Source: Eustoma russellianum
Taxonomy: Eukaryota > Streptophyta > Magnoliopsida > Gentianales > Gentianaceae
Direction: 5' to 3'
DNA length: 64,000 nucleotides
Assembly: GCA_036186865.1 (NCBI GenBank)
Contig: AP025045.1
Location: 12,690,529-12,754,528, forward strand
The notes under the pieces are model-generated. The model saw only the letters and a program-made list of their open reading frames with translations, ran no database searches and was not told where the DNA came from. A program made the translations under genes and the position numbers. This document shows positions 23,280 to 36,452 of this stretch, one piece after another (positions within the stretch are counted from its first letter, which is position 1; each line of letters starts with the position of its first letter).

Positions 23280-23356
23280 GTATATTTACATTGCATTTTG
23301 TTTTATCGAATCATATTTGTCTTGCATAACATGTACTTGAACCCCTACACCCTTAG
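23280..23356 (+). other. Putative intron 1 of E2 gag-pol (77 bp)
   Basis: The intron begins GTATAT and ends CCCTTAG. Removing it joins ...GAT GTG GTC ACA G to GT GCT ATA CTG ATC AGT and keeps the frame into the protease. Retaining it gives a TAA stop after 15 intron-encoded codons. It is AT-rich, as plant introns are. Confidence 0.7.
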
Positions 23357-23384
23357 GTGCTATACTGATCAGTAAGGTCCCAGC

Positions 23385-23389
23385 GAATG
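23385..23389. repeat. Target-site duplication of copia C, left copy
   Basis: GAATG precedes the copia C LTR and is repeated exactly at 34830-34834. Confidence 0.93.
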
Positions 23390-26300
23390 TGTAGGATTTG
23401 CAAGGCACCACTAGAAGGAGAGGGGGTTGAATAGTTGGTGCGGAAAATGTGGTTTTAAAATTGTTCAAAACCAAAAACACAACTTCTGAAAATAGATTCT
23501 GTTTTCAGGACCAGTTTTAAAACGTTTTTAAAACTAGGTTGTAGGTCTTCAAAAATTCTGAAATTTTGAGATAACTTAGCCTCAGATGTTATGAGTGTCT
23601 CCTAAAAATTTCAGATTTAAATTCAACCTTTAACCCCTTCAAATATTGTTGGTGGTCAGATTGCGCGAATCTGCCAGAAACGGTAGACTGTTTTGAAAAA
23701 TTTATTCCTATATGTACTTAACTTCAATTGCTCTGAAATTTTAACCACTAACCCCTTATATGTTATATTTAAATGGGTTGAAAAAGTTTTGAAAAATTCT
23801 TTCGGGAAGTTAGTCAAATACACTCAAAGTCTCAACCTTTGCAAGCCTGAAAATCAGATTGCATTAGTCTCAGAACTTTGGATGTTTGATTGACTAACAC
23901 TTATCCAAAAGGGTTGAAACTTATGCCAAATTAACCCTAAGGCGTGTGGCTATGATTCTGGAAATTTTCGTAATTTTTTAAAAATGTTTACTATTTTTAC
24001 GAACGTAATCAAAAAGAGTAAACAGTGCTGAAACAGAATATAAGTACTGAAAATAAATGACACCGAGAATTTTATACTGGTTCGGTTATAAACAACCTAC
24101 TCCAGTCTTCGAGGAACACATTCCTCGGTTCACACTAGTCACACAACACAAATACACCTTACCACAGGGTTGATATAGTTACACACCAACTCCAACCTTT
24201 TACAAACCTTGTATGATGAATACAATTACGCACGAACACCACCACCTTGCAAGAATGAAGATTGATCACACCTTGATCAATCTTTTACAAAGATAGAGAA
24301 TGTGTGGTGGTCTAAGATAAGACTATTCAAGAATATGAATGTAAGTACAATAGGCTTTTTGAAAGAAGAAAGAAAAGAAGTGTAGAAGAAGAGAGCTAGG
24401 CGTTTTTATCACTTGAATTTGCAATGCTTGTTCTTGTCTTTGTTTTGCTCTTCTTCCTTTCCTTTTAACCACCTTGGTCGTCCCCCCTATAGGTCATTCT
24501 TCTCTTGAAAATTATCTTCTATGTCCTTGGGAAAATGTGTGGCATCATTGTGACATGATTTTGCTTACTTGGCACCTCCTCATTGGATGATCATTTAACT
24601 TTTGCTTACTTGGCACTCATTGATTGGTTGAATGTTGTCATCACTTGATGACTTGGAAAATCTGAGAATTCCACTAAAAACATGTGCCAAAATCAACATA
24701 AAATAGTTTCCATAACTCATAAGATTATCACCCAAATCAAGCAAGATAATTTATCCACAACATTAAGCAAAAATCGGCCATTACTACACTTGACATGCTG
24801 AAATTTCAGCATGTGATACATGGTGATATAATTCAAATTACTTCCAAATTTTCATTGATTTTTCTTTTAAAATAAATCACCAATTAGTAGCAAATATTCT
24901 CATTATTTTTGGAAATGAAATTGGACACTAATATGGCCAAGAAGTCGGCCAAGGTGCATACACACACATGCTAAAATTTTTCAGCATGTGTGATATTCAA
25001 GATATCACACTTTGAATTCAAATCTTATTCAAATTATTTCCAATTCTTCTTCTAATTGATCACATGTTTCAAGACACAAAATATCCCCTCATGAATGATA
25101 AAAATCGGCCAGCCTATCTTCCACATGCTGAAATTTTCAGCATGTGTTTCGAATGAGATAAAGTTTGAAACATTACCTTTTGTAGCTTCTTTCTTTAAAT
25201 CACCAACATTGTATGATTGATTCTTGACCAATCAATATGCCAACAAGGATTCACATATGCTCCATCTCAGCTGTATAGGCATGTATGATATGTATATATA
25301 TGTGCTGAATTTTATTTTTGCAAACTTTGTAAAATAGTGCACATTTAATAATACACACATGGTATATTCCAATCAGCCCTTAATTTAATTTTCTAGAACA
25401 CTTTGAGATGTATTTCATATGTAAAAAGTGTCTAGGTATGTGTCATATGATGTGCCAAAAATGTTCCATGTGTTGTGTACGTAGAAAACCGAATTTGCGA
25501 TGTTTATCGATTACCCGATTTTTCTCTAATTAAATTCTAACTTTTTGCACACGTTATATATATTATGTTACACATAATATACATAATATAAACTTTAATA
25601 TTCAGCACTTGGCTGGTCTTAAAGTGGCGCCATTTACATGTGACAAAATTGAAATTGGAATCTCCACAATTTGGCCTTAATGTGGGGTGATTTTTGTGTG
25701 CCAACATGGAATGATTTCATGGCTGGAAATAATATCATAGGCACGAAAATTATAATGATTTCTGAGGTGTAGGGGCTGGCCATCTATTTATGACAAGTAC
25801 GTGACACGTTGGCGAAGTTTCGGTATTTGCCCGATACGACAAATTTCGGTTTAGAACCTTTTAACGTGTCGTATTTAATTTGTCATCACCATGACTTATA
25901 TCATATAATATAAGACCTGAATATACTCATAAATATGAGTTAAGTATGATGGTGTGACGTTAACGTACGTACGTAAAATATACAACGTGTCGATAGTACG
26001 TTGGAATGCATGTGTATGTGCCTTTTTCAAAAAATCTGAAAATATATATATTTATATATGTATAGGCATGCCATATAAGTGTGGTGAGAGGAGGAGGAGA
26101 CTTTCCTTTCTTAGTCTTGTTGCCTTTGTGCCTTGTCCAAATGTAGCTTCCTTTAATGAACTACTTAGTTTAATTAACTAAGTACTTCACTTAATGAACT
26201 AGTTTAGTTCATTAATGGTGGCACCTGAAAATTGTATACACACAACAAATGTTCGCCATTTGATGTAAGCTTTAAAACTTCATGGCTCGTTAGTACAGTA

Positions 26301-26425
26301 ACATTATATATGAGCTATATAAGGCAAGTAATATGCAATATATCATGCACATTTATCTCATACACGTTTTTAAGCTCATTTAAATCATATATTTTGAAAT
26401 CACTCAAACCCCCTTTTTCTCTACA
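23390..26425 (-). repeat. 3' LTR of copia C (3036 bp)
   Basis: TGTAG...CTACA ends on both strands. Palindrome modules lie at 24794-24813, 24967-24988 and 25124-25144, each beside TCGGCCA (TGGCCGA on the element strand). Confidence 0.93.
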
Positions 26426-26620
26426 ATCTCCCCCTTTTGATGATTTTCAAAATAATATATACTCATGATTTAAATCCTATCGCTCCCTCTTTAATCATGC
26501 ATAAATTCAAAATTTGAATTTTAAATTTCAAAAAAGCTCCCCCTTGATTTATGCAATCAGTATCTAATTAGCATCTCTCTCCCCCTTAAATCATGCTTTC
26601 TCTCACCCTTTATTTTGGAA
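26426..26620 (-). promoter_or_regulatory. Multiple polypurine tracts, copia C
   Basis: On the plus strand these appear as pyrimidine tracts (ATCTCCCCCTTTTG, GCTCCCTCTTTA, GCTCCCCCTTGATT, TCTCCCCCTTAAAT, TCACCCTTTATTTT). The first abuts the LTR at 26425. Confidence 0.87.
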
Positions 26621-26662
26621 AGTAAATCAAAAGATGCCTATAAATAAGGAAAGAGAATCAAA

Positions 26663-29600
26663 TCAAATCATATCAGCAGAAATCATGCCTAATTTAGAAC
26701 GAAGGGATTCGTATGTGGCTTGATTTAGGGCTTTAGTGAAAATATCCGCTACTTGTGCCTCTGTGCGTACGTGATCTATGACAATATTACCGTTATTTAC
26801 GTGATCACGAAGAAAGTGATAGCGTACTTCTATATGTTTGGCCTTAGAGTGTAACACGGGGTTTTTAGATAGATTAATTTCACTCATACTATCACAATAT
26901 ATAGGAATTCTATTTACGGTAATTCCAAAGTCCGAGAGTTGTTGTTTTATACACAACAACTATGTGCAGCAAAGGCTAAGTGCCATGTACTCAGCCTCAG
27001 TAGTGGACAAAGCAACACTTGCTTGCTTTTTGGAAAACCATGAAATGAGTGAGTTTCCTATAAATTGGCAAGTGCCACTCGTGCTCTTTCTATCTATTTT
27101 ACAGCCACCGTAATCTGCATCAGTATAAGCATATAAATTAAATTCGGAATCCTTATCGTACCAAATTCCTAAGGTGGGCGTGTGCTTAATATAGCGGAAT
27201 ATTCTTTTTACCGCATTATAGTGAGACACCTTAGGTTGACTTTGAAAACGTGCACACATGCATACACTGAACATGATATCAGGCCTACTAGTAGTAAAAT
27301 ACAGCAAAGAACCAATAATAGATCTATATAAGGCATTATCAAAATCTTTACCATGTTCATCTTTGTCCAATTTAGTAGTGACACTCATAGGGGTGGGGGA
27401 TGGTTTCAAATTTTCAAAGTTGAACTTTTTAATCATGTCATTTACATATTTAGCTTGACTTATGTGAATGTCTTTACTCGTTTGCTTAATCTGCAAGCCA
27501 AGAAAATAGTTAAGTTCACCAACCATAGACATTTCAAATTCGGATTTCATACAATTTTCAAAATCTTCAACAAATTTATGTGAGGTAGAACCGAAAATAA
27601 TGTCATCAACGTAAATTTGAATAATAAATAAATCCGATTTATCTTGTTTCAAAAATAATGTACTATCTATAGTACCTCGTTTAAAATCATTTTCTAAAAG
27701 AAAAGTAGCAAAACGATCATACCATGCTCTAGGTGCTTGCTTTAGTCCGTATAGTGCCTTTTTTAATTTGTACACATGATCGGGATGTTTCAAATCTTCA
27801 AAACCTGGTGGTTGCTTCACGTATACCTCTTCTTGTATAAATACATTTAGGAATACACTTTTTACGTCCATTTGTTACAATTTGAAATCTTTCATACAAG
27901 CAATGGCAAGTAAAAGTCGTATAGCTTCTAAGCGTGCTACGGGTGCAAATGTTTCATCATAGTCAATTCATTCCTCTTGATTATAGCCTTGTGCTACAAG
28001 TCTAGCCTTATTTCAAACGACTTTTCCTTCTTCATTCATTTTATTTCTAAAAACCCACTTTGTGCCTATTATGGTCTTATCTTGTGGTCGTGGCACTAGA
28101 TCGCATACATCATTTCTAACAGATTGATTAAGCTCATCATGCATAGTATCAATCCAAGAAGAATCACTCAAAGCATCATGCACATTTTTGGGTTCAATTT
28201 CGGAAATCATAGCATGAAATTGATTTATTTCATCCGAAGTTATTCTTCTACGTGGTCGCACACCGTGAGTGATGTCGCCTATAATGAGATCATGTGGGTG
28301 ATCTCTATGCCATCTTGGTTGATTATTTTCTATGTTATCATGCATTTCTAAGTGATCATGCATTTCTAGTGTATCATTCATGTCATGCATATCAAATGTA
28401 CCATCATCTTCATTTAACACGGGTTTCAATTCAAAGTCATCATCATATTCTTTATCTTTATCAATCTCACCAAATTCATTAAACTTCACATGAATAGATT
28501 CTATGATTTGTCTAGTGAGAGGATCATAACATATATATGCTTTTGAATTTATAGAATAGCCAATAAAAATGCATTCAATTGATTTAGATTCAAATTTATC
28601 TAAATTATCTTTTGTATTCAAAACAAAACATTTGCATCCAAACACATGAAAATAGTCAATCTTACGCATGCGATCATTCAATATCTCATAAGGCGTCTTG
28701 TTTATTTTCTTTCTAATAGATAAGTGATTTACTGTGTAGCATGCACAATTTACGGCTTTCGCCCACAGAAATCTAGGCAATTTATTTTCGCATAACATAG
28801 TCCTAGCGATTTCTTGTGATGTTCGATTCTTTCTTTCTACTACTCCATTTAATTGTGGAGTTCTAGGTGGCAAAAACTCATGCTTGATTCCTTTTTCTTC
28901 GCAAAATGAAATCATATCCTTGTTTTTAAATTCACCGTCTCTATCGCTTCTTATCTTTTTCACATTGACACCGTATTGATTTTCAAGTTGTTTGATTAAT
29001 TTCACAATCTCAATGGCACTGTCATCCTTATGTGCAAGAAATAAAGTCCAAGTATAACGAGAAAAATCATCAACAATCACGCATGCATAGTGGCGCCCAC
29101 CGAGGCTTGTAGTGCGACTAGGACCAAACAAATCAATGTGTAATAGTTCTAAGACTCTAGTCGTGCTTATTTCATTCTTAGGCTTAAGTGACTCACGTGT
29201 CTGTTTGCCTTTTATGCAAGATTCGCACAACTGAAAGTTGTCTAAATCAAGTGTAGGCAATCCTCGTACTAGGTTCTTTCATTAGAGTTTTTCTAGTGTG
29301 GAAATACCAATGTGTCCTAAACGCCTATGCCATAAATTTACATTATGTTCGTTTGACATAAAGCACTTAACTTTAGCGTCTACCATATCATCCATAGAAA
29401 GCGTAAAGATGTTATCTTCTTGTTTTCCTTTTAAAACAGTTTCTCCATTTTTATTTATTATATTGCAATAAGGGTGAGTGAAACACACATCAAAGCCATT
29501 GTCAATAAAAAGAGAAATGCTAAGAAGATTGTAACATAAGTTGCTTAAAAAATAGACGTTGGAGATTTGAAGAGTGCTTGGATTTCCTATCATACCTTTT

Positions 29601-29764
29601 CCGATGATCTTGCCTTCGTTGTTGTCTCCAAAGGTCACGGATCTGTCTTTTGTGACCTTCTTTAATTTCGTGAACAATCTCGGGTCACCCGTCATGTGCC
29701 TCGAGCAGCCACTGTCAAGGAACCACTTTATAGATGTATCTTTTGATGTGTAGGCTCCCTGCAA
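26663..29764 (-). pseudogene. copia C pol, protease to RNase H, several breaks
   Basis: Read on the minus strand, protease (WFLDSGCSRHM) and the HHCC zinc region come first, then integrase, with stop codons near 29281 and near 28012 (an Arg codon has become TGA). Reverse transcriptase has its YVDD box at 27602-27613, and RNase H is broken by a CAG-to-TAG change near 26959. Family residues are otherwise well kept (SDRDGEF and NGVVERKN in integrase). It ends with TGA at 26663-26665. The copy is inactive; the broken frame shows it has been fixed longer than B. Confidence 0.92.
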
Positions 29765-29819
29765 TGTGCAAAAATGATTTAGGTGCCCTTTTAACTTTGG
29801 GTCCTTGCGAGTTAGTTAA

Positions 29820-31741
29820 TCACCTCTTGGTAAAAGTACCTTTCGGTACCCATACTTGGGTGATCCTTCTTGGTCTAGCAAATGGCAAGAATGTAGATGA
29901 AGGTGCAATGTAATAAACATGTGGTGAATGCACTTTGGGCCTTTGGCCAAGAACTCCTTTATACTCCTTGTATGTAGGACGTTTGTGATATGTCCTTGTG
30001 TTTGTGTGAGTAGTGCGTGATCTAGATGAATGAAATGGATGACGTGTATGCATTACTTGTTTCTTCTCATATCTATATGGCACAAAATTGTATTTAGCAT
30101 GATATGAAGAAGAAGTGGGGCGTGAGGAAGGGAGAGGTCTTTGCGTCATCTTAGACGCCGTTTTTGGCTTTGGGTGTCTACTTTCTTAGACACAACGAAC
30201 TTAGTTGGTTTGGTGGATGCTTCATTTGTCTCAACGTATCCCAAACCTGTATTGTCACTATCATGCTTTTGTGATAAGATAATACGATGCAGCATGTTAG
30301 ATCCCGTATCAAACTGTTTCATCATTTTCTCTAAGTCTGTATTCCTTGATTTCAAACTTGAAATCTCGGATTTCATTTCGTTATTTTGAGTGGTCAATGA
30401 TGAAATCTCTGTCTTTAATGCATTGATGATGCATGATGACTCTTCTTTAGAATAGTTTAATTGAGCGACAAGATTTTCGTTAGAAGATTCTAACATCTTC
30501 TTGTCTTCAATTAATCGCTTCATTTCTTTAGCGAGAGTCTTTGTGAATATATGCAATTCTAAATACTGACTAAAAAGATCATCATAAGAAGGCTTAGAGT
30601 CAGAATCAGATGATACCTCATTAGATGCTTTGGAGACAAAGCATACTTGTGCAGTCTCTTCTTCGGTTTCAGTCTCGGAATCCGATGTATCACTCCAAGT
30701 GGAGGCTTTTAGAGCACGTTTCCTTTGCTTGGGTTCTGAGACGAGTCTATTCTTGTTCCGTTCCTTGTTAGGGTATTTATTTGTTTGTTTTTCCTTATTG
30801 GGGCAATCATATGATAAATGTCCAAGTTTGTCACATTCATAACATTTAACATCTTTATCATTTGTCTTGTTCTTATTTCTTTTAGTTGTACTACCCTTAT
30901 TTTTGTTTCTAAATGACCTTCTCATAAATTTTCTTAACACTTTAGCCAATAGAATTAGGCCATCGTTATCCGATTCAGAATCACTATCATCTACGTGATC
31001 AGAAGAAGTAGAGACGTATTCATTTGATTTAAAAGCAATAGCTTTACCTTGTTTAGATGATTCCGATTTCCGTAAGGTGAGTTTATTCTCATAAACCTTA
31101 AGTGATCCAATTAACTCTTCCATCTTTATTGAGTTCGTTTCTTTGCTTTCTTCTATTGCGGTTACTTTAGGGTCCCACTCTGATGGAAGGCTTCGCAAGA
31201 CTTTCTGTACTTTTTCCTGCATGGTAAAAGCTTTACCAAGAGACTCAAGAGAATTGTGGATGTTAGTCAAACGAAGATCCATATCAACAATAGATTCATT
31301 AGGCAATAGTTTAAACGACTCAAGTGTGGACATAAGCATGTTTATCTTTGACTCTTTTACTTGACTCGTGCCTTCGTGTTTCATTTCAAGTATCCTCCAC
31401 ATTTCTTGTGCACTAGGACAGTTTGAGACATAACTAGACTCACTCTTACTTAATCCATTTAAGAGCAGTTGCATAGCCCTAGCATTCATGCTAAGTTTCT
31501 TTTTATCCTAACTTGTATATTCTTGTCTCGGTTTAACAACTTCTAGTGTGACTCCGTCTACAGTGGATATCTTAGATGGAACAAAAGGAGCATCTTCTAT
31601 AATTGACCAAAGATTAATATCTATTGCCATAAGAAAAAACTTCATTCTTAGTTTCCATTGAATGAAAGACTCACCGTCAAAAAGAGGAGGCCTTTGGCTC
31701 GACATACCTTCTTGCTCGGTTTTGAGATTTGTGGTTGCCAT
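29820..31741 (-). pseudogene. copia C gag, nearly intact
   Basis: It starts MATTNLKTEQEG at 31741. A stop at 31508-31510 interrupts after 77 codons. The following 447 codons (31489-30146) are open and include the zinc knuckle CYECDKLGHLSYDC, which copy B carries only out of frame. They also include the acidic and coiled-coil-like region. A frameshift near 30150 leads into the basic C-terminal part, which ends with the same TGA as in copy B, 55 bp before the pol-coding frame. Confidence 0.9.
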
Positions 31742-31781
31742 CTCACTGAATCGTTGGATCCTTTGAAGTGAGTGTTCCTGC

Positions 31782-31793
31782 GCTCTGATACCA
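31782..31793 (-). other. Primer-binding site, copia C
   Basis: On the minus strand this reads TGGTATCAGAGC, two bases from the LTR edge at 31796. Confidence 0.92.
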
Positions 31794-31795
31794 CT

Positions 31796-34700
31796 TGTAG
31801 GATCTGAAAGGCACTACTAGAAGGGGGGTTGAATAGTTGGTGCGGAAAGTGTGGTTTTTAAAATTGTTTAAAACCAAAAACTCAACTTCTGAAAACAGAT
31901 TCTGTTTTTAGGACCAGTTTTAAAACGTTTTGAAAACTAGGTTGTAGGTATTCAAAAATTCTGAAATTTTAAGAGAACTTAGTCTCAGATGTTATGAGTG
32001 TTTCCTAAAAATTTCAGATTTAAATTCAATCTTTAACCCCTTCAAAAATCGTCGGTGGTCAGATTGTGTGAATCTACCAGAAACGGTAGACTGTTTTGAA
32101 AAATTTATTCCTATTTGTACTTAACTCCAATTGATCTGAAATTTTAACCACTAACCCCTTATATGTTATATTTCAATAGGTTGAAACAGTTTTGAAAAAT
32201 GCTTTCAGGAAGTTAGTCAAATACACTCAAAGTCTCAACCTTCGCAAGCCTGAAAATCAGATTGCATTAGTCTAAGAACTTTGGATGTTTGATTGACTAA
32301 AACTTATCCAAAAGGGTTGAAACTTGTGCCAAATTAACCCTAAGGCGTGTTGCTATGATTCTAGAAATTTTCATAATTTTTGAAAAACGTTTACTATTTT
32401 TACGAACGTAATCAAAAAGAGTAAACAGTGCTGAAACAGAATATAAGTACTGAAAGTAAATGACACCGAGAATTTTATACTGGTTCGGTTATAAACAACC
32501 TACTCCAGTCTTCGAGGAACACCTTCCTCGGTTCACACTAGTCACACAACACAAATACACCTTACCACAGGGTTGATGGAGTTACACACCAACTCCAACC
32601 CTTTACAAACCTTGTATGATGAATACAATTACGCACGAACACCACCACCTTACAAGAATGAAGATTGATCACACCTTGATCAATCTTTTACAAAGATAGA
32701 GAATGTGTGGTGGTCTAAGATAAGCCTATTCAAGAATATGAATGTAAGTACAATAGGCTTTTTGAAAGAAGAAAGAAAAGAAGTGTAGAAGAAGAGAGCT
32801 AGGCGTTTTTATCACTTGAATTTGCAATGCTTGTTCTTGTCTTTGTTTTGCTCTTCTTCTTTTCCTTTTAACCACCTTGGCCGTCCCCCTATAGGTCCTT
32901 CTTCTCTTGAAAATTATCTTCTAAGTCCTTGGGAAAATGTGTGGCATCATTGTGACATGATTTTGCTTACTTGGCACATCCTCATTGGATGATCATTTAA
33001 CTTTTGCTTACTTGGCACTCATTGATTGGTTGAATGTTGTCATCACTTGATGACTTGGAAAATCTGAGAATTCCACTAAAAACATGTGCCAAAATCAACA
33101 TAAAATAGTTGTCATAACTCATAAGATTATCACCCATATCAAGCAAGATAATTTATCCACAACATTATGCAAAAATCGGCCATTACTACACTTGACATGC
33201 TGAAATTTCAGCATGTGATACATGGTGATATAATTCAAATTACTTCCAAATTTTTGTTGATTTTTCTTTTAAAATAAATCACCAATTAGTAGCAAATATT
33301 CTCATCATTTTTGGAAATGAAATTGGACACTAATATGGCCAAGAAGTCGGCCAAGGTGCATACACACACATGCTGAAATTTTTCAGCATATGTGATATTC
33401 AAGATATCACACTTTGAATTCAAATCTTATTCAAATTACTTCCAATTCTTCTTCTAATTGATCACATGTTTCAAGACACAAAATATTCCCTCATGAATGA
33501 TAAAAATCGGCCAGCCTATCTTCCACATGCTGAAATTTTCAGCATGTGTTTCGAATGAGATAAAGTTTGAAACATTACCTTTTGTAGCTTCTTTCTTTAA
33601 ATCACCAACATTGTATGATTGATTCTTGAACAATCAATATGCCAACAAGGATTCACATATGCTCCATCTCAGCTGTATAGGCGTGTATGATATGTATATA
33701 CATGTGCTGAATTTTATTTTTGCAAACTTTGTAAAATAGTGCACATTTAATAATACACACATGGTATATTCCAATCAGCCCTTAATTTAATTTTCTAGAA
33801 CACTTTGAGATGTATGTCATATGTAAAAAGTGTCTAGATATGTGTCATATGATGTGCCAAAAATGTTCCATGTGTTGTGTACGTAGAAAACCGAATTTTC
33901 GATGTTTATCGATTACCCGATTTTTCTCTAATTAAATTCCAACTTTTTGCACACGTTATATATATTATGTTACACATAATATACATAATATAAACTTTAA
34001 TATTCAGCACTTGGCTGGTCTTAAAGTGGCGCCATTTACATGTGACAAAATTGAAATTGGAATCTCCACAATTTGGCCTTAATGTGGGGTGATTTGTGTG
34101 TGCCAACATGGAATGATTTCATGGATGGAAATAACATCATAGGCACGAAAATTATAATGATTTCTGAGGTGTAGGGGCTGGCCATCTATTTATGACAAGT
34201 ACGTGACACATTGGCGAAGTTTCGGTATTCGTCCGATACGACAAATTTCGGTTTAGAACCTTTTAACGTGTCGTATTTAATTTGTCATCACCATGACTTA
34301 TAGCATATATGATATATGACCTGAATATACTCATAAATATGAGTTAAGTATGATGGTGTGACGTTAACGTACGTACGTAAAATATACAACGTGTTGATAG
34401 TACGTTGGAATGCATGTGTATGTGCCTTTTTCAAAAAATCTAAAAATATATATATTTATACATGTATAGGCGTGCCATATAAGTGTGGTGAGAGGAGGAG
34501 GAGACTTTCCTTTCTTAGTCTTGTTGCCTTTGTGCCTTGTCCAAATGTAGCTTCCTTTAATGAACTACTTAGTTTAATTAACTAAGTACTTCACTTAATG
34601 AACTAGTTTAGTTCATTAATGGTGGCACTTGAAAATAGTATACACACAACAAATGTTCGCCATTTGATGTAAGATTTAAAGCTTCATGGCTTGTTAGTAA

Positions 34701-34829
34701 GGCAACATTATATATGAGCTATATATGGCAAGTGATATGCAATATATCATGCACATTTATCTCATACACGTTTTTAAGCTCATTTAAATCATATACTTTG
34801 AAATCACTCAAACCTCCTTTTTCTCTACA
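31796..34829 (-). repeat. 5' LTR of copia C (3034 bp)
   Basis: Palindrome modules lie at 33196-33215, 33369-33390 and 33526-33546. It has the same TGTAG/CTACA ends and is followed on the plus strand by the GAATG duplication. Confidence 0.93.
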
Positions 34830-35218
34830 GAATGTACTATTTGATAGTGGTGCAAGCCACTCATTTGTAGCAAAGAGGTATTTCAAGAACCTTGGAAGTT
34901 GTTCTGAACGGCTCGACACCCCTTACCGGGTACTAGCAGCTGGAGATAAGGTGATTGTCTGCCCCTATATATACAGGCACTGCAGACTGGAGTTCGAGGA
35001 TCGCATGTTCGATGCTTCACTGATACCAATCCAAATGAGTGACTTCGATGTAATTTTGGGGATGGATTGGTTGGCGCGCTATCATGCTCACATTGATTTC
35101 CGAAAGAAGCAAGTGGTATTCAAGGATCCTACACAGGCTGAATACACATTTCAAGGGAACAAAAGTTAAAGAAGCTACCCCGAAATGCATATCTGACTGC
35201 AACACGAGCCCATAAATC
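34830..35218 (+). pseudogene. E2 protease region (split by copia C)
   Basis: The reading frame left at 23389 resumes here after the duplicated GAATG. It encodes the gypsy aspartic protease, with the catalytic DSG at 34843-34851 (VLFDSGASHSF) and the family block FDVILGMDWLARYHAHIDF. The upstream 33 bp of this exon is 23357-23389. One-base losses near 35160 and 35216 break the linker to reverse transcriptase. The enzyme would release the mature Gag and Pol proteins. Confidence 0.88.
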
Positions 35219-35632
35219 ATGAGGAAAAGAGCCGAAGGATTCTTGGTGTACGCCCTGAATACTGAGTCAGAGATGCCATCCCTTGATGTTATTCCAGTGG
35301 TAAGGGAATATGAAGACGTCTTCCCTGATGAACTGCCCGGACTGCCAGCGAATAGGGAAGTAGAGTTCGAGATCAACCTGATACCTGGAGCTGAGCCGAT
35401 TTCGAAGGCGTCGTACACGATGGCCCCAGCCGAGCTAAAGGAGCAACTATAAGAACTTCTGGACAAAAAGTTCATAAGACCCAGCGTTTCGCCTTGGGGA
35501 GCACCGGTCTTATTTGTCAAGAAGAAAGACGGTAGTATGAGACTAGGCATATACTATCATGAGCTCAACAAAATCACGATAAAGAACAAATATCTGCTAC
35601 CGAGAATCGATGATCTCTTCGATCAGCTAAAG

Positions 35633-35704
35633 GTAAACACTATCTAGTTTAACGAGTTGTTCTTATTACAATTATTGACATAGGAGTAACGCGATTGTGT
35701 GCAG
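35633..35704 (+). other. Putative intron 2 of E2 pol (72 bp)
   Basis: It runs from GTAAAC to TGTGTGCAG, between the codons of DLFDQLK and GAKVFTKIDL, which are contiguous in other gypsy elements. It has three in-frame stops and is AT-rich with a TTGAC-type branch candidate. Confidence 0.75.
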
Positions 35705-36383
35705 GGTGCAAAAGTGTTTACCAAAATTGATCTTCGGCCAGGGTATCACCAACTGAGGATCAAGGACGATGATATTGCGAAGACGGCATTTCGTACGAGG
35801 TATGGGCACTACGAGTTCCTCGTGATGCCTTTTGGGCTGACGAATGCTCCTGTCGCATTCATGGATATGATGAACACTGTATTCATAAATCAGTTGGATC
35901 AGTTTGTGGTGGTGTTCATCGAGGACATTCTAGTCTACTTGCCCGACGAAGTGACGTATGCTGAACATCTACGAGAGGTGCTGGAGATTCTGAGGAAGAA
36001 AAAGCTATACGCCAAGTTCAGCAAGTGCGAGTTCTAGCACCGAAGTGTGACATTCTTGGGACACGTGATTTCTGAAGATGGTATTACAGTTGAACCCAAG
36101 AAGATTGAGGCTATCACTGAATGGCCGAGACCGACTAACGTCACGGAGGTGAGAAGTTTTCTAGGCCTAGCAGGATATTATCGAAAATTTGTAGAAGGAT
36201 TTTCGAGTATTGCAGTTCCACTTAGTCGACTAACGCAAAAGAAGACCAAGTTCGAGTGGACCCCTAAATGTGAAAAGAGCTTTGCCGAGCTCAAAAGGAG
36301 ACTGACTACCGCACCGGTATTAGCACAACCCTCCGGCACTGAAGGGTTTGTGATATATAGCGACGCTTCAAAAAACAGCATAG

Positions 36384-36452
36384 GTATATGTATCTTAACT
36401 CATGACTTGTGAATAAATACATATAAACCATGGACTAACTCTTTAATAGCAG
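36384..36452 (+). other. Putative intron 3 of E2 pol (69 bp)
   Basis: It runs from GTATAT to AATAGCAG within RNase H. Joining the flanks completes a Gly codon and gives SIGCVLMQGD, the family sequence at this place. It contains in-frame stops. Confidence 0.75.

Larger units (their letters stand above)
23390..34829 (-). mobile_element. Sirevirus-like Ty1/copia element C, full length, in E2
   Basis: This is a complete copy on the minus strand of the same family as A and B. It has LTRs at 23390-26425 and 31796-34829, a PBS at 31782-31793, gag, pol and a multi-PPT. GAATG lies on both sides, and the flanks join exactly within the E2 protease region. The LTRs are alike but differ at many scattered positions and the coding region has several stops, so this copy looks older than B. 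Confidence 0.95.

Noticed and set aside
22112..23296. Minus-strand frames opposite E2 gag
   Set aside because: They are shadows of the gag frame; the plus strand has the zinc knuckle and gag core.
34714..34834. N-terminal 40 codons of the protease-region frame starting in the copia LTR
   Set aside because: The frame runs by chance from the copia C LTR into E2; the real upstream part is at 23357-23389.
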